From Streptomyces diastatochromogenes (GTDB taxonomy: Bacteria > Actinomycetota > Actinomycetes > Streptomycetales > Streptomycetaceae): a stretch of DNA of 64,000 nt. Below are positions 51,589 to 59,143 of the stretch, in pieces. Location: the NCBI RefSeq assembly GCF_002242805.1, contig NZ_MCGQ01000030.1, positions 40,862-104,861 on the forward strand, in the 5' to 3' direction. Under the pieces are notes generated by a model. The model worked only from the letters and a program-made list of their open reading frames with translations, made no database searches and was not told where the DNA came from. Within the stretch, counting starts at the first letter, position 1; the number at the start of each line of letters is the position of its first letter. The position numbers were made by a program, and so were the translations under genes.

Positions 51589-51780
51589 ACACCCACCGCT
51601 CACGCGGGCGGCTGCGCCCGCTCCGGCGTATCGAGGCCAAGGGCTGCGGCGCGGAGGGTGGTTGCCACACGGGTGACCACTTCGACACCCACCGGTCACA
51701 CGGACGGCTGCGCCCCGTCCGGCGTATCGAGGTCAAGAGCCGCCGCACGGAGGGCCGTTGCCACCCGGGTGACCGCTTCG
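51589..51780. repeat. 96-bp tandem repeat made of the lysR 3' end
   Basis: Two units of exactly 96 bp (51589-51684 and 51685-51780), with about 14 differences. The second is the coding end of the lysR gene and the first is an extra, non-translated copy that would read VATTLRAAALGLDTPERAQ. The period is a whole number of codons (32). The unit fills most of the space between the convergent MFS and lysR genes. Confidence 0.85.
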
Positions 51781-52637
51781 CTCGGTGGGTGCGGTAGGCG
51801 GGCCAGGAGGAGGCGGCGTTGTTCCTGGGGGCCGCCGCGGACCGGCAGGATGCGTACGCCGGGTGGTGCGGCGGGAGCGAGGGAAGCCGGGACGGTGGTC
51901 AGTCCGCAGCCGGCGGCGACCAGGTAGAGCTTGGCCAGCCAGTCACGGGCGGTGTGGGCGATGTCGGGTCGCTCGTCCAGGCCCGGCCACACGCCCATCA
52001 GACCGTCGGCTCCGGAGGTGGAACCGGTGATCCAGCGCTGACCGCGCAGGTCGGCCACGTCGACGAAGTCGCCGCGGGCGAGCGGGTGGGTGGCGGGCAC
52101 CGCGAGGCGCAGGGCGCGTTCGGTGAGCGTTCGCAGCTCCAGCGGGGGTGACTCGGCGTCCGGCGGCCGGAACGGCGGCGCCGACGCGAGCAGCGCCAGG
52201 TCCAGGCTGCCGGCGCGCAGTGCACGTACCAGGGCGGGGGTGCTGCCCTCCCGGCCGACGACGTCGAGGCCGGGGTCCGTGCGGCGCAGTGCGATCAGGG
52301 CCCTGGGCACCAGCACCGCTCCGGCGCTGGGGAACCAGCCGAGCCGGACCGTCCCGGCCTGCCCGGGAAGGCCGGACAGTTCGCGCGCGGCCGCGTCGAT
52401 CTCGTCGAGCACGACCGTCGCCCGGCGCATGACGAGATGACCCGCCGCGGTCAGCCGTACACCGTCACGCCTGCGTTCCAGCAGCTCGGCGCCCGCCACC
52501 CGTTCGATCGCGGCGATCTGCCGGGACACCGCCGACTGGGTGTAGCCCAGCGAGGCCGCGGCCGCGGTGAAGGTCCCCTGCTCGGCCACCGCGCGGAAGA
52601 CGCGCAGCGCGGTCAGCGACACATCGGTGAAGTCCAT
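51696..52637 (-). CDS. LysR-family regulator
   Basis: A 313-aa regulator. The N-terminal HTH reads LTALRVFRAVAEQGTFTAAA, ASLGYTQSAVSRQIAAIERV and the hinge AGAELLERRRDGVRLTAAGH. The effector-binding domain follows from about residue 90. It is divergent from an SDR gene at 52709 and likely controls it. Its C-terminal codons belong to a duplicated 96-bp unit. Confidence 0.92.
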   Translation of the reverse strand: MDFTDVSLTALRVFRAVAEQGTFTAAAASLGYTQSAVSRQIAAIERVAGAELLERRRDGVRLTAAGHLVMRRATVVLDEIDAAARELSGLPGQAGTVRLGWFPSAGAVLVPRALIALRRTDPGLDVVGREGSTPALVRALRAGSLDLALLASAPPFRPPDAESPPLELRTLTERALRLAVPATHPLARGDFVDVADLRGQRWITGSTSGADGLMGVWPGLDERPDIAHTARDWLAKLYLVAAGCGLTTVPASLAPAAPPGVRILPVRGGPQEQRRLLLARLPHPPSEAVTRVATALRAAALDLDTPDGAQPSV

Positions 52638-52708
52638 GACGATTACGCATACCAGGCTTGCGTGACTTTCGTTGGACTCATGGTCCGCGCGTTTCTAGCG
52701 TGGCAGGC

Positions 52709-53596
52709 ATGAACGCTTCACGCATCGCCCTCGTCACGGGCGCCAACCAGGGGCTCGGCCGCGCTCTCGTCGAGGGGCTGGCGGCCCGGATGGGCCCCGA
52801 CGACCTGGTCCTGCTCACCGGCCGCAACCCGCAGCGCGTCGCCGAGGCGGCCGACCAGGTGGCCCAACTGCCCGGCACCCGCGGTCAGGTGCGGGGCCTG
52901 GTCCTGGACGTCACCGACACCGGCGCCGTCGACCGTTTGGCCGGCGAACTCCAGGAGCAGTACGGCGGGGTCGACGTCGTGATCTCCAACGCGGTGGCCC
53001 GGGTGCTGCCCGACGAGTCACAGGCCGCGCGTGCCGACGAGTTCATCGATGTCTCCAACACGGCCACGCACGCGATCCTGCGCTCGTTCGGGCCGGTCCT
53101 GCGCCCGGGTGGCCGGCTGCTCGTCGTGGCCAGCAGTCTGGGCACCCTCGGCCACCTCGACACGCGGCTGCACCACCTGTTCGACGGCGCGAGCCTCGAC
53201 CAGGTCGAGCACGCCGTCGAGTCGTGGCGTAGCGCCGTCCGCGACGGGACCGCGGAGGAGGCGGGCTGGCCGCGTTGGCTGAACGTGCCCTCCAAGGTGG
53301 CCCAGGTCGCCGCCGTCCGGGCGGTCGCGGCCGAACGCCGCGCGGACGACCTCGCCACCGGCACGCTGATCGCCTCCGTCTGCCCCGGCATGGTCGACAC
53401 CGCCACCTCCCGACCCTGGTTCGGCGACTACAGCCACGCCCAGTCCCCCGCCGAGGCCGCCCGGGCCGTGCTCGACCTGGTCCTCGCCGACGGTGTCGAT
53501 CCGGCGCTGTACGGCGAGCTGGTCCGTTTCGGCAAGCCCCTGAACTGGTACGACGGCACGCCCCCGGTGGAGCAGGACCGGATGCTCACGCCCTGA
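52709..53596 (+). CDS. SDR-family oxidoreductase, carbonyl-reductase-like
   Basis: A 295-aa SDR with VTGANQGLGRALVEGL (nucleotide loop, about residues 10-17) and VVASSLGTLGHLD. At the place where the family has YxxSK, this protein reads LNVPSK: the Lys is kept but the Tyr position is Asn, as I align it. Relatives in the carbonyl reductase group keep that Tyr, so activity may be altered. It is divergent from the LysR regulator, overlapping its promoter region. GGCAGGC precedes the ATG. Confidence 0.87.
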   Translation: MNASRIALVTGANQGLGRALVEGLAARMGPDDLVLLTGRNPQRVAEAADQVAQLPGTRGQVRGLVLDVTDTGAVDRLAGELQEQYGGVDVVISNAVARVLPDESQAARADEFIDVSNTATHAILRSFGPVLRPGGRLLVVASSLGTLGHLDTRLHHLFDGASLDQVEHAVESWRSAVRDGTAEEAGWPRWLNVPSKVAQVAAVRAVAAERRADDLATGTLIASVCPGMVDTATSRPWFGDYSHAQSPAEAARAVLDLVLADGVDPALYGELVRFGKPLNWYDGTPPVEQDRMLTP

Positions 53597-53597
53597 G

Positions 53598-55049
53598 TCA
53601 GGGTTCGCGGTGCTCGTGTGCCGCCTGCTCCAGCGCCGCCGCCTCCGCCTCCGCCACGCGCGTCTCGGCCTCCACGTCGATCGAGCGGGTCAGCCACCAG
53701 TACAGCAGCGCGGAGACCGGAAGGCCGATGAACAGGGAGATGTCGGCTCCGCCGAGCGCGTCGGCGGCGGGGCCGACGTACAGGGTTCCGACGGAGAAGA
53801 ACGGGATCATGACGGCGAAGCCGACCAGGTACGCGATGATGCCGTGCCAGCCCCAACGCCCGTAGATGCCGTTCGGGTTGAAGATCTCGGCGACGGCGTA
53901 GTGCCCGCGGCGTACGACGTAGTAGTCCATGAGGTTCACCGCGGTCCACGGGATGAACAGGTAGAGCACCAGCAGCAGGAAGTTGTTGAAGTTCGCGAGG
54001 AAGTTGGAGGTCGCGGCGAGCGCGCCGACCAGGGAGAGGGCGGCGGTCAGCCCGATGGTCAGCAGACGTACGCCGAGCGTGGGCTGCACCCGCTTGAAGG
54101 AGTCGATGGCGCTGATGAGGGTCAGGGAGCCGCCGTACATGTTCAGCGCGGTGACGGACACCAGGCCCAGGGCGGAGAAGAGGAGCACGATCGCGCCGAA
54201 TCCGCTGAACACCTTGTCGCCGGCGGCGTTGATCGAGGGGATCGTGTCGAAGCTCTCGCCGGCCCAGGCGGCCAGCAGTGCTCCGAGCACCATCAGCCAG
54301 ATTCCGCCGAGCGCGGAGCCGAAGTACGTCCAGTAGAAGGTCTTGCGGACCGTCACGTCCGGCGGGAGGTAGCGCGAGTAGTCCGAGACGTAGATGGCCC
54401 AGCTGATCTGGTAGCCGGCGACCACGCCGAACTGGGCGAGGAACGGCGTCCACTTGAAGGCGCCGAGGTCGAAGGAGCCCGCCGGGTAGTGCAGGGTGAC
54501 CAGGATGCCGACGGTGAAAACCCCGAAGATGAGGAGGAAGGTGTAGGTCAGGAACCGCTCGGCCTTGTGGATGACGTCGTAGCCCACGAGTGCGATGACG
54601 AGCGCGACCACCGTGACCACGACGACCCAGAGCTTCACGCCGCCGTGCACCGTGGTGTGCATGGCGTCGGCGGCGAGGACGCTGTTGAAGACGTTGAACC
54701 CCGCGTACTGGACGTAGGCGAAGACCCACACCAGGAGGGCGCCGACGTAGCCGAACTGGGGCCGCGACTGGATCATCTGGGGCAGGCCCAGCTGGGGCCC
54801 CTGGGCCGAGTGGAAGGCCATGAAGAAGGTGCCGATCAAGGTACCGGCGACGATGGCCAGCAGCGACCAGATGAGGTTGCCGCCCTCGGTGATGCTGATC
54901 AGCCCTACCGCGAGGGTGGCGATCTGGGCGTTGGACATGAACCACAGGGGGCCCAGGTGCCACAGCTTGCCGTGCCGCTCGTCCAGGGGGACGTAGTCGA
55001 TGGACCGGATCTCCAGGCCCGACACTCTCGGCTCAGCTGATGTGCTCAT
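53598..55049 (-). CDS. NCS1 purine/cytosine-type permease
   Basis: A 483-aa membrane protein with 12 helices. The N-terminus GLEIRSIDYVPLDERHGKLW and LWFMSNAQIATLAVGLISI fit the NCS1 (CodB-like) family, as do FAYVQYAGFNVFNSV and the conserved PWTAVNLMDYYVVRRG near the C-terminus. GGGAGG lies before the ATG. It converges with the SDR gene, one base apart. Substrate (cytosine, purine or hydantoin type) is not determined; no metabolic partner is next to it. Confidence 0.9.
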   Translation of the reverse strand: MSTSAEPRVSGLEIRSIDYVPLDERHGKLWHLGPLWFMSNAQIATLAVGLISITEGGNLIWSLLAIVAGTLIGTFFMAFHSAQGPQLGLPQMIQSRPQFGYVGALLVWVFAYVQYAGFNVFNSVLAADAMHTTVHGGVKLWVVVVTVVALVIALVGYDVIHKAERFLTYTFLLIFGVFTVGILVTLHYPAGSFDLGAFKWTPFLAQFGVVAGYQISWAIYVSDYSRYLPPDVTVRKTFYWTYFGSALGGIWLMVLGALLAAWAGESFDTIPSINAAGDKVFSGFGAIVLLFSALGLVSVTALNMYGGSLTLISAIDSFKRVQPTLGVRLLTIGLTAALSLVGALAATSNFLANFNNFLLLVLYLFIPWTAVNLMDYYVVRRGHYAVAEIFNPNGIYGRWGWHGIIAYLVGFAVMIPFFSVGTLYVGPAADALGGADISLFIGLPVSALLYWWLTRSIDVEAETRVAEAEAAALEQAAHEHREP

Positions 55050-55286
55050 GACGCCTCCCGGGCCCAGTGTGCCTCTCTGGTCACTTTCTTCCCCTTGAGT
55101 GAGGAGGGCAAGCCGGTCCGGCGGCCACGCGGCGCGACGATCGGTCACGTTCGGTCCACGTGTTGCTCTGCTCACAATTCGCGCCAAAAGGGCCCTGCCG
55201 TGGCAGCGGTCACTTCGCCGAGCGGGCGTTTTGTTTAGGTTCGCAGTTCTGTGTCCCTGCCCTCCGAACTGCCGAGGTCCCTCACC

Positions 55287-56138
55287 ATGGCGTACCGAAT
55301 CCGCTCCTTGTCGCTCGCGGCCGCGATGTCGACGCTGCTCGCGGCCGGTGCGCTCGCCCCGGCATCGGCGGCCGCGGCCACCACGTCGACACGGTCCGGC
55401 TCCGCCCCGGCCGACTTCCCCACGTCGGTGGGGGCGCGGGGCAAGGCGCGGGTGACGGCCGCGGTGCTCGACCTGGACGGTACGGGCCGGACGCCCGCGG
55501 TGTACGGCGACGACGCCCCCTACGACACGGCGAGCATCATCAAGGTCGACATCCTTGCCTCGGTGCTGCTCCAGGTGCAGGACTCCGGGAAGGCCCTGAC
55601 CGCGAAGGAGCGCGCCCGGGCCGAGGCGATGATCGAGCACAGCGACAACGCGGCGGCGAACGCCCTGTGGCGGCGCATCGGCCTCGCACCGGGTCTCAAG
55701 GCGGCGAACAAGCGGCTGGGGCTGACCGCCACCCAGGGCGGCCCCGACGTCAGGTGGGGGCTGACCCGGACCACGGCGAGCGACCAGATACGACTGCTGC
55801 GCGCGGTGTTCGACACCGGTCCCGCCCCGAAGGCGGGCTCGGCGCCCGCCCTCGCCGACACGTCCCGCGGTTACATCCGCACCCTGATGAGCCGCGTCGC
55901 CGACGACCAGTCCTGGGGTGTCTCGGCGGCCGCGGGCTCCGAGTGGGCCCTGAAGAATGGCTGGCTGCAGCGCAACACGACCGGGCTGTGGGACGTCAAC
56001 AGCGTCGGCCGGATCACGACCGGCGGACACCACTACCTCGTCGCGGTCCTGTCGGACGGCAACACCTCGATGAAGGACGGCGTCGCACTGGTGGAACGGG
56101 CGGCCCGGGCCGCCGTCACCTCGACGACGGCCCACTGA
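55287..56138 (+). CDS. secreted class A beta-lactamase-like serine hydrolase
   Basis: A 283-aa protein with a signal peptide (RIRSLSLAAAMSTLLAAGAL then ASAAA, cleavage near residue 31). Active-site motifs are SIIK (Ser83, Lys86) and SDN (Ser119-Asn121). The third motif is KNG rather than the KTG/KSG of true beta-lactamases, and there is no clear omega-loop ExxLN. It probably acts outside the cell as a hydrolase or DD-peptidase-like enzyme; resistance function is doubtful. GAGG precedes the ATG. Confidence 0.85.
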   Translation: MAYRIRSLSLAAAMSTLLAAGALAPASAAAATTSTRSGSAPADFPTSVGARGKARVTAAVLDLDGTGRTPAVYGDDAPYDTASIIKVDILASVLLQVQDSGKALTAKERARAEAMIEHSDNAAANALWRRIGLAPGLKAANKRLGLTATQGGPDVRWGLTRTTASDQIRLLRAVFDTGPAPKAGSAPALADTSRGYIRTLMSRVADDQSWGVSAAAGSEWALKNGWLQRNTTGLWDVNSVGRITTGGHHYLVAVLSDGNTSMKDGVALVERAARAAVTSTTAH

Positions 56139-56189
56139 CGCCGACCCGGCTCCCGACGAGGTCAGAAAGACGCCGTCAGGAAGACGAGG

Positions 56190-56894
56190 TCAGGAAGGCT
56201 TCACCGCCGACACCGCGGTCGCGGTGACCTTGTTGTCGCACTCGGCGATCTCACCGTCCGACAGGGCGACCTGGTGGGCCCCCGACCCGGGCAGGCCGAC
56301 CACCAGTGTCGGGTACACGGTGGGCTTCGCACCGGAGGCGCAGTAGCCGTCGGCCTCGCCCTGCACCTGGACGAAGGTCAGCTTCACCCATGCCTTGCCG
56401 CCCGGCGCGAGCTTCACGCTCGACGCGGAACCGGTGGGGGTGACCTTCAGCGGAGCGTTGTGGTCGGGCGAGCCGTTGCCCGCCCCCGCCACCGTCGGGT
56501 GGCCCTGCAGTACGCAGGCCTTGCCGGAGACGTTGGTGAACTCGACGATCGCGGCTCCGGTGCCGGTGCCGTTCGGACGGTTGGCAGCCTGGTACGCGCT
56601 CGCCTCCAGAGCGGTGACCGGACACGTCGGCGCGGTGCCGCCCGACGGGTCGGACGCCGGCGTGGCAGTCGCGCCCGAGGGGGTGGAGGTGCCGCCGCCG
56701 ACGGGCTTCGAGGCAGCGGTGGCCGGGCTGGTGGGAGAGGAGGCCGTGGGGGAAGCGGCCGCGGTGGCCGGGGCCTGGGACGACTTCTCGGCCGCCGGTG
56801 AGCCGCCACCCGACTGGCACGCGGTCAGCGACAGGGCGGCCGCGATCGTGGCCATCGCCGACACGGTGACGCGGGTGGTGTTTCGGTGCTGCAT
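56190..56894 (-). CDS. DUF4232 lipoprotein
   Basis: A 234-aa exported lipoprotein. The signal (TRVTVSAMATIAAALSLTAC) ends in a lipobox with Cys26. A long Ala/Ser/Thr/Pro linker follows, then a beta-rich DUF4232 domain with ASAYQAANRPNGTGTG, FTNVSGKACVLQGHP and KPTVYPTLVV. A Cys pair (CVLQGHP, YCASG) may form a disulfide. Function is unknown; such proteins are very common in streptomycete envelopes. Confidence 0.88.
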   Translation of the reverse strand: MQHRNTTRVTVSAMATIAAALSLTACQSGGGSPAAEKSSQAPATAAASPTASSPTSPATAASKPVGGGTSTPSGATATPASDPSGGTAPTCPVTALEASAYQAANRPNGTGTGAAIVEFTNVSGKACVLQGHPTVAGAGNGSPDHNAPLKVTPTGSASSVKLAPGGKAWVKLTFVQVQGEADGYCASGAKPTVYPTLVVGLPGSGAHQVALSDGEIAECDNKVTATAVSAVKPS

Positions 56895-57124
56895 GGGGTC
56901 CCCCGATTTCGAAAGTAAGCCGGTCGACCGGCTCTGTGCCGGTGTTCACGCACAGAGACAGACTCATCTGACCAGGGGTTCCGCTGTGGATCAGCTGTGA
57001 CACGCCAGTGACACGAACCGGGCGGGATCGGCACGGAAGCACACGGCGCGGCCTGGCGTGCGGGGTGCGGGCCGGGGATCGTGGTGAAGGAGGGCCCTGT
57101 GGGCGAGCCGGCTTGGAGGCGGGT

Positions 57125-58198
57125 ATGACGGTGAACCGGATCGGCCTGGTCGTGCACGGCGGGCGGGCGGAAGCCGTGGCCGCCGCGCGCGCCGTGCGTG
57201 AGTGGAGCGCCGAGCACTCCGTGGGGTGTGCCGACATCGACGTGTGGCAGGAGGGGGCGCGGCACAGCGCCCGGGAGGAGCTGGACGCCGCGGGCGATCC
57301 GGATCTCATCGTCACCCTGGGCGGCGACGGAACCTTCCTGCGCGGGGCCCGGCTGGCGGCCGAGAACGACGCCCTGGTCCTCGGCGTCGACCTCGGACGG
57401 GTGGGCTTCCTGACGGAGGTCCCCGCCACGGCCGTGCGCGCCGCGCTGGACGCCGTACGGGAGGAACGGATCACCGTCGAGAGCCGGATGCTCCTGACCA
57501 TGCGGGCGTCCTGCCGGCTGGAGGTGCCCGAGCAGATGGAGGCGCTGGTGCACTACGCCCGTGGACCGATGCTGCCCCCGCCCCCGGTGCGTGTGGAGTG
57601 CGAGACCGGTGACGACTGGGGCGTCGCCCTGAACATCACCGCGCTGAACGACGTCGTCCTGGAGAAGCTGGCCCGGGACCGGCAGGTGTCCGTCGGCGTC
57701 TACCTGGCCGGCCGGCTCCTCGCGTCGTACTCCGCCGACGCGCTGCTGGTGGCCACGCCCACGGGTTCGACCGCGTACAGTTTCGCCGCCGGTGGTCCGG
57801 TCGTCTCGCCCCGTGCGGAGGGCCTCATCTTCACGCCGGTGGCCCCACACATGACGTTCAACCGGTCGGTCGTGGCCGCTCCGGACGAGCCCATCGCGCT
57901 ACGGGTCCTGGATCGTTCGGGCCAGGCCGCCGTCAGCGTCGACGGCCAGGTGCGCGGGGTGCTCAACCCCGGGGACTGGATCGGTGTGTACGCCGCTCCC
58001 CGCCGGCTCAAGGCGGTGCGGCTCGGCCCGATGGACTTCTACGGCCGGCTGCGCGAGCGCATGAACCTCACCGACGCGCCGGCCGCGCTCGCCGACGGGG
58101 TCGCCGCTCCGCTGTGGCCGGTGACCTCGCCCCCGCCGGGCGACCTCGCGCACCTGGCGCTGCCCACCGCTCCCCGCGAGTCGCGGCGGCTTTCCTGA
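57125..58198 (+). CDS. NAD kinase
   Basis: A 357-aa kinase that makes NADP from NAD with ATP or polyphosphate. It has TLGGDGTFLRGARL (GGDGT, about residue 67), the NE/D-like LNDVVLEK and ATPTGSTAYSFAAGGPVV. The C-terminal 50 residues beyond the catalytic domain are Pro-rich and specific to this lineage. Streptomyces usually have a second NAD kinase gene elsewhere, so this one may be a paralogue with altered control. The ATG is fixed by the HGGRAEA start of the fold. Confidence 0.93.
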   Translation: MTVNRIGLVVHGGRAEAVAAARAVREWSAEHSVGCADIDVWQEGARHSAREELDAAGDPDLIVTLGGDGTFLRGARLAAENDALVLGVDLGRVGFLTEVPATAVRAALDAVREERITVESRMLLTMRASCRLEVPEQMEALVHYARGPMLPPPPVRVECETGDDWGVALNITALNDVVLEKLARDRQVSVGVYLAGRLLASYSADALLVATPTGSTAYSFAAGGPVVSPRAEGLIFTPVAPHMTFNRSVVAAPDEPIALRVLDRSGQAAVSVDGQVRGVLNPGDWIGVYAAPRRLKAVRLGPMDFYGRLRERMNLTDAPAALADGVAAPLWPVTSPPPGDLAHLALPTAPRESRRLS

Positions 58199-58294
58199 GG
58201 GCTGCCGCACGCGCCTCGGGGGTTTCGTAACGCCTCCGATTTCATCGGTCGTCCGTACGATCCCAGGGTCCGGCGCCTGCGCCATCGTCACAGC

Positions 58295-59101
58295 ATGACT
58301 GACACCCCCCACCACGACGCCGCGCAGCCGCAGCGCGCCCCCGAGCCGGCCGACGCTCCGGCCGGCGCCACCCGCAGGTCCGTCATCGCCACCCTGGGCG
58401 GGGCCACCCTCGGCGTGGCCGCACTGGGGCTCGCCGCCACGCAGCCGGCGGCCGCCTCGGACACCCGCACCGCGACGCCCCGGCTCGCGGCCGCGTGTGT
58501 CCTCACGCCCGAGCAGACCGAGGGGCCCTACTACCTGGACCTGGAGACGGTCCGCAAGGACATCACCGAGGGCAAGGCCGGCGTCCCTCTCACCCTGCGC
58601 GTCACGGTGACGGACAGCACCACCTGCGTCCCGCTGCCCAACACCGCGGTCGACATATGGCACTGCGACGCGCTCGGGGTCTACTCCGGATACGTGGCCG
58701 GCGGTTCCACCCCGGACACGACCTTCCTGCGCGGTGTGCAGCTGACCGACGCCGCCGGCGTCGCGGAATTCACCACCGTCTACCCGGGCTGGTACGTCGG
58801 CCGGGCCCTGCACATCCATGTCAAGACGCATGCGGGCGGCACGGTGTCCAACGGGACGTACCACGGAGGCCATGTGTCCCACACGGGCCAGCTCTACTTC
58901 CCGGAGACGTACAACACCCGCGTCGCCGCCCTGTCCCCGTACCGGAACAACACGGCGACCCGCACGCTCAACGCCCGGGACGGCATCTACCGCAACGGCG
59001 GGTCCTCGACCCTGCTGACCGTCACCCAGGCGGGCAGCGACCTCGGCAAGGGGGTGACCGGAACCGTAGTCCTCGGGATCAACCCCGCCGCCACGCCCTG
59101 A
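58295..59101 (+). CDS. Tat-exported intradiol-dioxygenase-like protein
   Basis: A 268-aa protein with a twin-arginine signal (TRRSVIATLGGATLGVAALG) and a domain like protocatechuate 3,4-dioxygenase beta: EQTEGPYYLDLE, DIWHCDALGVYSGY, YPGWYVGRALHIHVK. His-Tyr pairs in these segments fit the iron ligands of the family (two Tyr, two His). Extracellular relatives act on plant or humic phenolics, but no partner alpha subunit or beta-ketoadipate genes are here. Role in lignin-type aromatic attack is inferred. Confidence 0.88.
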   Translation: MTDTPHHDAAQPQRAPEPADAPAGATRRSVIATLGGATLGVAALGLAATQPAAASDTRTATPRLAAACVLTPEQTEGPYYLDLETVRKDITEGKAGVPLTLRVTVTDSTTCVPLPNTAVDIWHCDALGVYSGYVAGGSTPDTTFLRGVQLTDAAGVAEFTTVYPGWYVGRALHIHVKTHAGGTVSNGTYHGGHVSHTGQLYFPETYNTRVAALSPYRNNTATRTLNARDGIYRNGGSSTLLTVTQAGSDLGKGVTGTVVLGINPAATP

Positions 59102-59143
59102 GGCGAGGGTTTCGTCCCGGGAACGGGCGGCCAGGAAACGGGG

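Noticed and set aside
53605..55040. A plus-strand frame rich in Asp, Gly and Val
   Set aside because: Complement of the NCS1 permease; helix codons read backwards give this composition.
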